From positions 46,128,255 to 46,192,254 of the forward strand of contig CM055111.1 in NCBI GenBank assembly GCA_029204225.1: a stretch of 64,000 bases of DNA. Reading direction: 5' to 3'. Shown here one piece after another: positions 21,250 to 32,141 of the stretch. Position 1 is the first letter of the stretch. Each line of letters starts with the position of its first letter. Under the pieces are notes generated by a model that had not been told where the DNA came from, searched no databases, and saw only the letters and a list, made by a program, of their open reading frames with translations. A program made the position numbers and the translations under genes. The stretch comes from Diphasiastrum complanatum (taxonomy: Eukaryota > Streptophyta > Lycopodiopsida > Lycopodiales > Lycopodiaceae).

Positions 21250-21896
21250 CTAGCTACTGACAATCGGAGCAAGGATCAAAAAGCTATCAAGGAAAAACCA
21301 CCGTAAAAGGCCTAAAATCACACTATCAGCCTATCAAATTGATCTGATTTCCTAAGATCCAGATTGCATTCTATTGTACCATCAAGATCCAACATCCTTG
21401 GACCCTACATCCGAATGAATCTGAGATTTGGACGATCAATCGCAAGAAGGATAGTGAATCAAGCACCAAACCTTCCCAGAGTAGCAACTGCGCATATCGA
21501 GGCAGAACCAGAACCAACACCAATGGATCCTATGGGTCAACCTGTACATGTCACACCTTTGCAAGCAGTCTAGAAGGGGGCCACGAATGAAAATACCTAA
21601 ATATGGTGGGTCATCAAATCCTATCAGATTCCTCCAGATCTATGAGCAAGCTTGCGAAATTTACAGCGAGCAGACATCGACAGAGAAATTGATGTTGTTC
21701 CCAATTTCTCTGGTAGTAGAAGCACAAGATTGGTTTTTCAACCTATTGAAAGAAGAGAAAAACACTTGGGAAGCGGTTAAGGTGGATCTCATCATGTGCT
21801 TCAAACCAAGAAAGTTCTTGGAAGATCTGTTTTTCTTGCTAAGCAAGGTGAAGATGGGAAGAAGAGAAAGGGTTAGGGACTATATTGAACAGGTCA
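21250..21896 (+). pseudogene. gag: Gypsy copy 2 gag, N-terminal half
   Basis: The leader-proximal part (21,364-21,570) reads to PMDPMGQPVHVTPLQAV. A stop and a small frame change follow; the retrotransposon gag domain then reads MKIPKYGGSSNPIRFLQIYE, LFPISLVVEAQDWFFNLLKEE, VRDYIEQV (21,590-21,896). This is the classic Ty3/gypsy capsid fold (Retrotrans_gag family, AxxWF motif). It is cut at 21,896 by insertion of a 5.35 kb element and resumes in frame at 27,244. Confidence 0.8.
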
Positions 21897-22728
21897 TGTG
21901 AAAAATGCAAAAATAAGCTTGGTAGAGGCCAAAAATCTTGTATATAGATAAACACACATGTGTGGAGCCTGTTCCCACATGTGAAACTAGTGTACTTGTC
22001 ATATACCATAATCATATATGTTGTACATATGATTTAATTCAAGTTCTAGTGGCTAAAATGGCCAAAAACTAGTTTTCTAGACATATGACACATGGCATCA
22101 ATCTATTGATTGCATGAGCCACATCCTTTGGTTAGGTGTCATATCCCATGTGTAGAGGATAGCCCACATGTGTGGAATAAGCTAAAGTAGTCAAATTTTG
22201 ACTTCTAGAAGATTTCCAAGTAGATCTCCATATAGAAGGAAAATGGACCAAAAGTGCTCAAAATAGAAGGTTTTGTCCAAGTGTCAGTTTTGAATGATGA
22301 ATCATCATATGACAAAGCACCTTCACACATGTAGGATCAGAGGGATGATCAGTACCACGAGCTCCCACTTATTGTATATATAGAGCCACATTTGGCCATA
22401 ATCATTGTGAGACACCAATCTTGGTTTTGGAAGCAATTTTGAGTGATTATCTCCATTTGTCTACATTTGTTTTGATTGTTTTGAGATGCTATCAATGTGT
22501 AGTTGATTTTCAGATTGGAGTCCGTACTTAGACAGTGTTTCACACGTGTGAAACTAGAAAGTACATCTACCTTCAATTAATGATTGTTCTTGTTAGGATT
22601 TTGTGTCTAGAATTGATCTAGATTGATCTTAATCTCAAGTAGACTGATAGATCAAGTAATCTGACAACCAATCCCTCTTGAGGATCAGATTAGGATCCAC
22701 TCTTGGTCCTTTTTGTACTTTTTGCACA
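21897..22728 (+). mobile_element. N1 5' LTR (832 bp)
   Basis: It starts TGTGAAAAATGC and ends TTTGCACA just before the primer site. It holds several E-box/G-box-like palindromes: CACACATGTGTGG, CCCACATGTGTGG and TTTCACACGTGTGAAAC. The 3' half resembles the LTR of element N2 at 51.1 kb (shared TTGTGTCTAG, AATCTAGATC and the CTCTTG-GGATC block). Confidence 0.85.
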
Positions 22729-22741
22729 TGGTATCAGAGCC
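22729..22741 (+). promoter_or_regulatory. N1 primer-binding site (tRNA-Met)
   Basis: TGGTATCAGAGCC immediately follows the 5' LTR; it is complementary to the initiator tRNA-Met 3' end. Confidence 0.9.
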
Positions 22742-24326
22742 TAGTACAAGAGATTTTGTTGAAATTGATAGGGTTAATCCAAATCAAAGCCAAAATCAGC
22801 AGTTTTTTGGAAACTAGTCAAATTTTGTGTAGCGAGTTGGATTTTATAGCTATCCTCAAAATTTTTGGTCCAGATCTTGTTGTGGGCTGTAGGAATCCTT
22901 TTTACACGTAAGAGTCTGTACAGATCTGGTTTTTACTGAGAAACTTCAAAAATTTATAGAATTGGACTCACATACCCAATTTGAGTAATTTTTGGTGCAA
23001 AATCTAGCATTTTCTATAGAGAATCTAATCCCTTGATTAGTTCTTGGATTAGATCAGCCAAGAAATTAAATTTGAAGCTTGAATTAGGTGCATTAATTGA
23101 TTATCTCTGATTTTTTGAGTGCATGTTGAAGTTGAGAGAGATTTTGCTAAAAATCACAGATTAAGGAGTGATATGCAAGGTGAGAGGTTGAAATCCATTG
23201 TACCATCACTCTAGATTTGTTCAAGAGTGATAGGGTCAAGTTTAGAAGCATCAATTTGCTAGAAAACATGCTTGGATCTGTCCTCCAAGTGAAACCTTTG
23301 AGAGTTTCTAGTGCATATAGAGCATCTATGCAAATCTTTTGTAAAATTTGACATAGATTGGCTTAAATTGAGAGTTCTAGAAAAGAGATTGAGATCCAAG
23401 TCACATTATTCAATCCTACTCAATTTGTTTGAGTGTTTGTGAGGTTTGAAAAGAGTCATTAAGGTGTCTATGGCAAATGTGTAGAGAGAGATCCAATTTT
23501 CTAAGAGTTCCTTCCTTTGTAGAGGGCAAGCTCTAGAAGCTCATTATGTGTTGTTATTGGTGGAGAGTTTGTCTCTTCCTAGGTGATCAAATCTTTCTAA
23601 GTGGCATTAGCTCTTTGAAGCACAATATCTTAGTGAGAAAAATCACAACTATTAATTTTGAATTTCATTCCAAGTCCTAAAAAGTAGAGTAATTGGTGGA
23701 ATCCAATAAGAGTGATTGAATTCAATTTGTTGAGCAAAAATTGACATAGAATGTATGAAATTCAAATTAATTCTATTAAACTTTCTTTGTGAGAGTGTGA
23801 GGGTCAATTTGTGATTCCATTTGATGTCTAGAATGAGGAGGAGTCCATATTTGAGTATTCATGCATGGTTGGGATCTTTTTGAATCTCTAGTTGTCTAAT
23901 TTTTTAAGCTTTGTGAAAAATTGGTGGTATAGTTTGTTTTCAAATCAAATCAAATTCATTCTAAATCTCAAGAGTGAGATTATTTGGGTCAAGAGTGAGT
24001 CCAAAATAAGTGATTAAGTTTGATTTTCAGGTGTTTGAAACAAAACCCATCTTTTGTTCAAGAATCTCAAGTGTTGAGAGAACTAGTCAAGTGAAAAGGA
24101 AAATCTAGGTGTCAAATCTTTTCATATCCATTTCAACTTTCAAAAGAAAGAGTCTTTGGTATTTAATGAGTCCAATAGGAAAGTGGATCTGATTTCTTTA
24201 GTGATTTGATTCAAATATTGTGTGCTTTTGTCTTAGTGATCAAAGCAAAGTTTCCAAGTGACTAGTCATTACTGTGAAGATTGATTCTTAGGTTTGTGAG
24301 CTAGATCTTTTGTTGATCCTTCTAGA
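22742..24326 (+). other. N1 long leader
   Basis: About 1.6 kb with no convincing coding. It is A/T rich and full of GAGAGTTT, CAAATTTG and AAGAGTGA words. The equivalent leader in N2 is about 800 bp. It may be what remains of a gag N-terminal region, or a packaging leader. Confidence 0.45.
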
Positions 24327-24980
24327 TTGTTGAAGATGTTCAAATCTAGTCTCTTGAAAGTCACAAATTACATTTGTAGAATCATATCACAGGTATTTAT
24401 TTACATGGCATCAATAGGTGGCATCCTATTGAAGGAAAGAAAGGATCCTGAGTGCAACCTTTGTGGCAAGGGAGAATATTTTTTCTCAAGATGCTACAAA
24501 AAGAAGACCAATCTATCCAAGGAGAACCAAAGCAAGGGGACCGAGGTGAAGGATGGAGCTTCAAGGTCAAAATGCAAATACAAGAAGGACAAGTCCAAGG
24601 AAAAGGTGTTTCCTTTGTGGAAAGGTGAATGAGGCTTGGAGTCTCACAAAAACTTGCAAGATTTGTCTTCAAGAGTCCATCACAACACATGTCAAATCTT
24701 TTGAAATTTTTCATTTGGAAGTGCATTGTTTGGTTCAAGATGCAAAGATAGATGTCACTTTCATGAAAGTAACTTGGATTTATTTTATGTCCTTGGAAAG
24801 TATTTTGCTTGAAACTTTGGACAAGTTCAAACTTAATGTTATTATCCAAGAGAAATCAATCAAGAATAAGGAGCAATCACAAAATGAAAATAGTTTCATT
24901 TATGCTCTCATGTCAACTTATGAAGAACCATTTTGCTTTGAAGAGATTTTTGTATCTCAAAGGTGGATTTGAAGGCAATA
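24327..24980 (+). pseudogene. N1 gag remnant: start peptide joined to zinc knuckle
   Basis: The frame from about 24,402 reads MASIGGILL, then jumps to CNLCGKGEYFFSRCYKK at about 24,455-24,505. The knuckle has lost its His (CX2CX8C spacing only). In N2 about 240 gag residues separate the comparable start peptide from the knuckle, so the capsid-like domain is deleted here. Lys-rich sequence follows, then 24,553-24,972 encodes 139 codons of unknown function (TTHVKSFEIFHLEVHCLVQDAK...). Confidence 0.5.
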
Positions 24981-25184
24981 CTAGTTGAGTGTGATGCCTT
25001 AAAGATAGCAAAATATGTTTTCCTTGAAAGCTTACATTAGTTATGAAGTCAAGGAAATGGAAATATCTTCATAATGTAGGATCTTTTGGTTTCAATAAGA
25101 TCATGAATGATGTGTTCATTTATAGAGATGAAAATTGTAAGTTTTCAATCTTAAAGACAAGTTGTAAACTTTTTATGAGAATAA

Positions 25185-26060
25185 GTGAAGCATCCAAAGT
25201 GGACACTTATATCCATTAAGCAAGTAGTTAGCTCTATTGCGATGGAAATACCATTTGATTTCAATATTGGAAAAATCATGCCAAGTTGTGGTGATTTTCG
25301 GACTTATGTTTCTATCATAAGTAAACTTGATAATCATAGGAAGTGCATGTTGAATTGTCATATTTGTTGTGATCATTATGAGACATGGAGGTCTTGGATT
25401 TCCATAAAAAAGGAGCACCATGAAGAGGATCTTAAGGAGTCATCTCAAGGTTCAAATGTGCCAAGGATTGAGGAGGAGAGTCCTTCTCAAGGTTCAAGTA
25501 TGCCAAGGATTGAGGAGGAGAGACCTTCTCAAATTGTGATTCCAAAAAGAAACTCAAAAAATATGGTTGAGTCCATGTGGCTCACATTTCAAGGGAAAGA
25601 GGAGCATATCTCATGTGGTATACATCACATACTTACTTCTCTTATGTCATTTGATAAATCAACTTGCTTTAGTGAGATCATTGCATCTCAAAATTGGAGT
25701 AAAGCCATACTAGTTGAGTATGAAGTCTCTCTTGAGAACATAGATGATGTTCTTAAAAGGTTAAAATTGATTTTAAATCAATTAGAAAGAAAATGGTTAT
25801 TTCATCAAATGTATGCTCTTAAGTCATGTAAGAGCAAAAGTGATTTGTTCACTCATAGTTTGAAAATTTGTATTGAGGAAAATTGTAAACTCTTCGTGAG
25901 AGTAAGTGAATCATCTTCTAGAGACACTTATCTCCATAATGAAGTATTTAGCCTCATAGGAGCTGAGATTAGCATGGTAAACAAGCATGAAGATATGATG
26001 CAAAACTTTGTTATTATGGCATGCATAGTCTTGCCAATTTGGATCAGTCTAATTCTCTAG
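25185..26060 (+). CDS. N1 unknown ORF, 291 codons
   Basis: A long open frame in the space where copia elements have integrase and RT, with no motif of either. Visible features: a Cys/His patch (CMLNCHICCDHYETW, residues ~46-60), a short tandem repeat (SQGSNVPRIEEE / SQGSSMPRIEEE, ~87-110), a middle segment rich in Leu, Lys and Cys, and a C-terminal hydrophobic run (FVIMACIVLPIWISLIL) that could be a membrane segment or chance. Part of it (near ENCKLFVRVSESS) is duplicated upstream at 25,140-25,215. The frame is broken on both sides, so it may be a relic of a longer ORF. I do not recognise it. Confidence 0.4.
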   Translation: MKHPKWTLISIKQVVSSIAMEIPFDFNIGKIMPSCGDFRTYVSIISKLDNHRKCMLNCHICCDHYETWRSWISIKKEHHEEDLKESSQGSNVPRIEEESPSQGSSMPRIEEERPSQIVIPKRNSKNMVESMWLTFQGKEEHISCGIHHILTSLMSFDKSTCFSEIIASQNWSKAILVEYEVSLENIDDVLKRLKLILNQLERKWLFHQMYALKSCKSKSDLFTHSLKICIEENCKLFVRVSESSSRDTYLHNEVFSLIGAEISMVNKHEDMMQNFVIMACIVLPIWISLIL

Positions 26061-26407
26061 ATCGTGGTAACATGATCTTAGATCTTTGTGATCCTAATAA
26101 ATCAAGAAGAAATATTTATTTTCTCATGAAGGAGCATGCACATGAAGAAGGATCAAGCCTCAAGGTCAAGCATCTACATGAAAATTGGAAGATATCAATT
26201 TTGGAGGTGCTAGGATGGTGCAAAGCTCTCAAGCTCATCAAAGATGTCAACATCAAAGAAGCACTATCATGGATATGGTGATTTCAGATCAACATCAAGC
26301 TCATTGGTTGATCTTCACACCTTTTAAACCAGAAAAGACCAATTCAGCCCATGGAGTCAAGTTCAAGATCATCATGTTTTCCATCAAGCTAGATTTACCA
26401 GCCTAGA

Positions 26408-26418
26408 TTTTTGAGGAG
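26408..26418 (+). promoter_or_regulatory. N1 polypurine tract
   Basis: A T-rich stretch followed by TTTTTGAGGAG leads directly into the 3' LTR start TGCGAAAAATGC, mirroring TTTGAGGAGGAG of element N2 at 54,941-54,952. Confidence 0.75.
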
Positions 26419-27243
26419 TGCGAAAAATGCAAAAATAAGCTTGGTAGAGACCAAAAATCTTGTATATAGATAAACACACATGTGTGGAGCCTGTTCCCAC
26501 ATGTGGAACTAGTGTACTTGTCATGTACCATAATCATATATGTTGTACATATGATTTAATTCAAGTTCTAGTGGCTAAAATGGCCAAAAACTAGTTATCT
26601 AGACATATGACACATGACATCAATCTATTGATTGCATGAGCCACATCCTTTGGTTAGGTGTCATATCCCATGTGTAGAGGACAGCTCACACGTGTGGAAT
26701 AACCTGAAGTAGGTGAATTTTGACTTCTAAAAGATTTCCAAGTAGATTTTCATATAGAAGGAAAATGGACCAAAAGTTCTCAAAATAGAAGGTTTTGTCC
26801 AAGTGTCAGTTTTGCATGATGAATCATCATATGACAAAGCACCTTCACACATGTGGGATCAGAGGGATGATCAGTACCACGAGCTCCCACTTATTGTACA
26901 TATAGAGCCACATTTGGCCATAATGAGACACCAATCTTGGTTTTGGAAGCAATTTCGAGTGATTCTCTCCATTTGTCTACATTTGTTTTGATTGTTTCGA
27001 GATGCTATCAATGTGTACTTGATTTTCAGGTTGGATTCCATACTCAGACAGTGTTTCACATGTGTGAAACCAGAAAGTACACTTACCTTCAATTAATGAT
27101 TGTTCTTGTTAGGATTTTGTGTCTAGAATTGATCTAGATTGATCTTAATCTCAAGCAGATTGATAGATCAAGTAATCTGACAACCAGTCCCTCTTGAGTA
27201 TCAGATTAGGATACACTCTTGGTCCTTTTTGTAAGTTTTGCAT
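26419..27243 (+). mobile_element. N1 3' LTR (825 bp)
   Basis: Closely similar to 21,897-22,728. Its start is TGCG rather than TGTG, and its end TTTTGCAT differs from TTTGCACA, hinting at mutation of the terminal CA. More substitutions and small indels separate the two LTRs than in N2, so this insertion is older. Confidence 0.85.
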
Positions 27244-28010
27244 AGGTCAAACATCTAAGATCTGAGTGCAACACAGCCCTAACTCTCGATCATGCAGTTA
27301 TTATGTGGTTTCTCACGGGGTTGCCACGTAGTATCAAACGAGATCTTAAAAGGCGGGAGCAGTACAATACTTTGCAGGAAGCCATGGAAGATGCCATCAT
27401 GGAAGACGATGAGGGTTCCGACGAGGAACCTTATCCGACCATCCACACTTCGACTCCCTCAGTAGCATCATCATTATCCAACGCTTCCAGCCTATCCACC
27501 GAGCTACTGATGGAACAAATGACAAAGCTACACATGCAGCCGATGGAACAATTAATGACATAGTTCAATCAAAAATTGAAAGCCTTGTAGGGAGCTGTAG
27601 CTCCAAATCCAAATCCACCAGAATAGAACCAGCTGCAATATCTCCACCGAGAAAATGTATGGTGCTCAATTTGCACTCAGAACCATACAGCCAACGAGTA
27701 TTCAGTACTAAAGCAAAACCTAAGATTGACACAAAGATTTTGCCATATGTGCAACGCATCATTGCACGAGATGGAATTTTGCCCATTTAGCCCCTGGATC
27801 ATACAACAGAAGAGGAGTCCTTACTCTTATCCTTATCATCAAGGGGTACCCAATGCGGCACCACGGTATGGCGCGTCGAACAATCAACAGTGCATGGCCT
27901 TACCTGCACCACCAGGGTCAGCTAACAACCAAGTGGCTCATGTGAATTTAGCAATAGCGGAACAAGAAGTACCAGCAACACCTCAATCTGAGTAGCAGCA
28001 ATGGTACTGC
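27244..28010 (+). pseudogene. gag: Gypsy copy 2 gag, C-terminal half with zinc knuckles
   Basis: It resumes the gag broken at 21,896: KHLRSECNTALTLDHAVIMWFLTGLP, then RDLKRREQYNTLQEAMEDAI. Zinc knuckle 1 at 27,663-27,701 reads CSICTQNHTANEY (last Cys lost). Knuckle 2 at 27,741-27,782 is intact, CHMCNASLHEMEFC. Stops at about 27,561 and in the following 60 bp inactivate it. The family's knuckles 3 and 4, present in copy 1, are missing because the sequence ends at about 28,010 against an inverted LTR. Confidence 0.75.
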
Positions 28011-28069
28011 TGGCTCTGATATCACTTTGTTGGTTTATAAATGAAAATTATCAACTCTAATACCGCATT
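28011..28069 (-). promoter_or_regulatory. Two tRNA-Met primer-site-like sequences
   Basis: The minus strand carries TGATATCAGAGCCAGC (about 28,011-28,026) and CGGTATTAGAG (28,055-28,065). Both are mutated forms of TGGTATCAGAGC. The second matches, with flanks (TTGATAATT), the site after the plus-strand LTR at 45,956. The first may belong to a second LTR remnant. Confidence 0.5.
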
Positions 28070-29013
<944 letters not shown>

Positions 29014-29128
29014 TTGAAGCTGATTTAATAAAGAAGAAAAGAGAGCTGTGGGGCCCGGCCTACAGAAGGGAGGGTTTTCAAAAAAAGGATAGAGGCGATA
29101 ATCTATTGGAAGTACACCTCTTACTATA

Positions 29129-29800
29129 ATGGACGACCACCTTGATGAGTTACGAGCATTGATGTACGGAGAGGAGCAGGTTCGAGAATACGGCTCCCGC
29201 ATGCATCGAGATGGCACCAGGTCCAAGTCAAGAAAGAAAGAGCGTATGCACTCCACAGTGGCGCCTCTCCAACAAGAGATGAGTGGCCCTTCTGAACCTA
29301 CACCAAGAGACGAACCCATGCCAGAGGCGCAACAAGACCTCTTTGAAGTGAAAATGCGGCAATACTTATCAAGTGCAATGACGGCTATTCTTAGCGAGGT
29401 GAAGAAGGACAGAGAAACAGAAAGGAAAGAATGGCAAACATCCCTGTGAGCCATGAACCTTACTCAATTCGACCTTGCTAGAGAAATGAGAGACGGGCTA
29501 ACACAACTCAAAGCCAGGTATGAAGAGTTGGAGGCAACTAGAGAGAATGCAGTGGCGCCTCCTCCACAGATACCAAGAGAACCACGAGTGCGAAACAGAG
29601 AAGGCCCAAAGAAGACTGCCAAAATAAGGATCATGCCCCAAACCATTGAACAAGCAAATCATGGCGGCCATTGAAGGATTTGATAGGATGGAGAGAGAGA
29701 CATTCGATCAAGAAGATGGTGAACAGGATGACGAAGAAGAACCAGAAACGGATTTGACGGAGCCGACCTGAATGCCTTACAACAAATAGGGGCACTTGCG
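29129..29800 (+). pseudogene. Gypsy gag-like fragment
   Basis: Frames 29,129-29,446 and 29,453-29,674 encode a hydrophilic, Glu/Arg-rich protein (LRALMYGEEQVREYGSRMHRDG; LFEVKMRQYLSSAMTAILSEVKKDRETERKEW) with coiled-coil character. Then comes MERETFDQEDGEQDDEEEPE to about 29,770. No capsid motif or zinc knuckle is seen, but it sits directly ahead of a retropepsin, where gag belongs. A stop and frame changes break it. Confidence 0.45.
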
Positions 29801-29818
29801 GCGTATCGTGAACATCTC

Positions 29819-30592
29819 ATGGCGACTCATGCGAGAGGATCAAAGTTATTATACCTGAAAGGCTGTATTCAAGACAAGATCATTTACTTCATGGTAGACC
29901 TGGGAGCGTCACATAACTACTTGTCAGAAAAACTGGCAGGGGAATTGGACATCCAATGTGAAGAAAATGTGACTCCTATTTGTGTGGAGACCGCGAAAGG
30001 TACAATGACCACTTGTAGATTGGTAAACAACTTACCAATCTCTCTGGGAACCTGGAAGAATCGACTAACGTTCACAATCTTGAAGATGGATGCCTTCGAT
30101 GCTATTTTGGGATTAAGCTGGTTTAACGAACACGTGGTGGCCTTCTTGGCAAAAGGGGTTAACCTTGTGTTATTATATAATAGCAGGAGACCTTGTGTCG
30201 TCAGAGCTGTGCCAGGGGACCAACTAGAAATGAACGACACAAATGAATCTGAGCCAACCATCCCTCCCAATCTCATTCACCTCTTTAATGAAGGGCAGCC
30301 AACAGTGACAAACCAGCTGACACGGGACCAAATGGAGCCAACATTGCCTGCAGTTTCTACATCAAAGGTGAATCCAAGTGCCGATGCAGAGCTCAAGGAG
30401 CTCAACTTGTGTGACCAAGCGAAAGCTCACCTCTTTAACGAAGGACATCCAGCAGTGACAAACCAGCTGACGCGAGGTCAAATGGAGCCAACATTGCCTG
30501 CAGCTTCTCCATCAAAGGTGAATCTACAAAAAATCTACACTCCTAGGGGACTCATCCAGACGTACGACAAAAACGACATATCTGAGACTTAA
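29819..30592 (+). pseudogene. Gypsy retropepsin domain with altered active site
   Basis: An intact 257-codon frame. Residues ~20-110 form a Ty3/gypsy aspartic protease: YFMVDLGASHNYLSEKLA (active-site triad reads D-L-G instead of D-S/T-G), then DAILGLSWFNEH (the conserved flap-distal motif). After about residue 135 comes a low-complexity tail containing two direct repeats (HLFNEGQPTVTNQLTR and HLFNEGHPAVTNQLTR, about 30,275 and 30,427). No RT follows: a 3' untranslated region, polypurine tract and LTR come next, so the element is missing RT, RNase H and integrase. The change at the Ser/Thr position would be expected to weaken catalysis. Confidence 0.65.
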
Positions 30593-30898
30593 GAGAGCCG
30601 TAAGTACCTTTTTCTTTCATGTTGATAAAGTAAGTCGCATTTCTCATGGAGGAGTGAGCTTCAGTCTAATGTCTAAGTGCAGCAGCTTTACACAGGTTTT
30701 ACGTAAGTGAACTAGATCCACACTTTTCATGTGCTAGGTGCAAACACAATGTTTTTACTTCTCTTTACAGTTGGTCTCCTTTGGCGGGTGAATCAAGCCC
30801 GTGCCCTTGTATATGTGAATAAAGTCTGGCCGGTGAATTAAGCCCATGCCATGAGTCTTAGGTTCTAGTTTGGCCCTGATGAGGACATCAGCTTTCTC

Positions 30899-30912
30899 AA
30901 ATGAGGGGAGGA
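30899..30912 (+). promoter_or_regulatory. Polypurine tract before LTR-b
   Basis: AAATGAGGGGAGGA precedes the LTR start TGTTGTAAAGC. The upstream GATGAGGACATCAG is shared with the tract at 1,432. Confidence 0.65.
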
Positions 30913-31779
30913 TGTTGTAAAGCTGACTCGGGTGCACCTAGCATGCCCTGTAAGACTTTAAGGGGTGACACTCTCTAAGGTCCTAGAGCAAGTTAGAACG
31001 TCAAGGATTGAGCCTCCGACCTGTGGTGAGCCAGTCAAGTAGTCACAAGTCATGAGCTAGCTCTGGAGCTCGAGTCATGGCCTAGTCAGGAAGCAAGTTG
31101 ATTCTGCCGCCGGGACGGCTCCCAGGACCTATGTCCGGGAGCCAAACTGATTCTGTCACGCTTGCCAAGCTTAATCAGCAAAATAAAAACTAAGTCCTAA
31201 AAAGCGTGCTTTACTAGAAAGCACTATATTTCAGGACAGAGGGGGTGCGCCGAATCACACCAGAACTATAGGGGGAGTTCGGCAGATAGAAATTTGGGCA
31301 GCTCAACCAGCGCCAGGAATCCAGTCGCCAGGTCTCAGCTCCCTCTATCAGCACAAGCCAGGCACAACGCCCAGCACGTGTTGGTGGCTCCGAGATCGGT
31401 CAGTCTATGTATGAATGTAACCTCTTCCAAATTTAATAAAGTTGATCCTTGGGGATGATTACCATTTCGGTTTCGCCTCCGGAACTGGTCCAAGTGGAAG
31501 GACCCTTACTACAACCTTTTTGCGTCGCCGGTGTCCAAGGGTCCACGTCATCGACGTGTGGCTCGCCGCTATGCCAATTGGTCAGTTTGGCGACCACTAT
31601 GCCTTGGGTTTCATGTGTGGCTTGTCTTTGCCTTTGGTTACCTTTTGGGGACGGATTCTGAGTTGGCTTTTGGGTTGGTTGGGATTCCAGTTTTCTTAAG
31701 TATGAATGGTTAAGCTTGTTACATTTCTAAGTTGGCTTTTACGTAAGTGCATGATGGATGAATGTTAGACTTAAGCGCG
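30913..31779 (+). mobile_element. LTR-b, left part, split by the chromovirus
   Basis: A relative of LTR-a (shared TGTTGTAAAGCT, GCGTGCTTTAC, GGGGG-G-GCCGAATCACACCA and the GAATGTAACCTCTTCC region). It breaks at 31,779, where a chromovirus LTR starts. The sequence after the chromovirus (38,599-38,741) matches the last part of LTR-a, so the chromovirus probably landed in LTR-b. I find no clear target duplication. Confidence 0.6.
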
Positions 31780-32127
31780 TGTTGGGGAAACCGCTCAAGT
31801 CCCAGCGGATAGGTCAGATACCACAGTCAGGGTCGTGTCCAGTGTACATGACCAACAGGGCAAGACAGTGTGAGTAGTGTGCCCCAGCACGGTCCATAGC
31901 CATGGCGGGCCTAACACAGCCTAGGGACCCTGTCAGCAGGATAGGGCCCCCAGTTGGGTCCCGACGTGCAGTCGGCCACGTCAGTGCCACGTGGCCGACA
32001 CTTGGCAGTAGCATGCTACTAGTCCTCACACTGGGCTAGGAGGGGCTTACTCTATATCAGGGAGTAGGCCCTTAGGTTGGGTGGATCAGTTAGTGTTTGC
32101 CCTACTGTGGTGTTAGGATCTATTACA
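31780..32127 (+). mobile_element. Chromovirus 5' LTR (348 bp) with atypical first 36 bp
   Basis: From GGATAGGTCAGATACC onward it matches the other two LTRs with only a few changes (for example a CCCTTAGG versus CAAGG difference near 32,070). Its start is TGTTGGGGAAACC rather than TGTTACGAGCTCG. It ends CTATTACA, followed by one base and the primer site. Confidence 0.85.
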
Positions 32128-32128
32128 C

Positions 32129-32141
32129 TGGTATCAGAGCT
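32129..32141 (+). promoter_or_regulatory. Chromovirus primer-binding site
   Basis: TGGTATCAGAGCT, one base after the 5' LTR end; tRNA-Met type. Confidence 0.9.

Larger units (their letters stand above)
21897..27243 (+). mobile_element. Non-autonomous LTR element N1 (5.35 kb) inserted in gypsy gag
   Basis: Two LTRs (21,897-22,728 and 26,419-27,243), primer site TGGTATCAGAGCC, polypurine tract TTTTGAGGAG and a target duplication AGGTCA (21,891-21,896 and 27,244-27,249) define a complete element. Removing it restores the host gypsy gag. Inside there is no RT, integrase or RNase H. A long leader is followed by a remnant zinc knuckle and a set of ORFs of unknown type, one of 291 codons. It resembles the TR-GAG class of non-autonomous elements in outline, but the extra coding region is unidentified. 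Confidence 0.85.
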
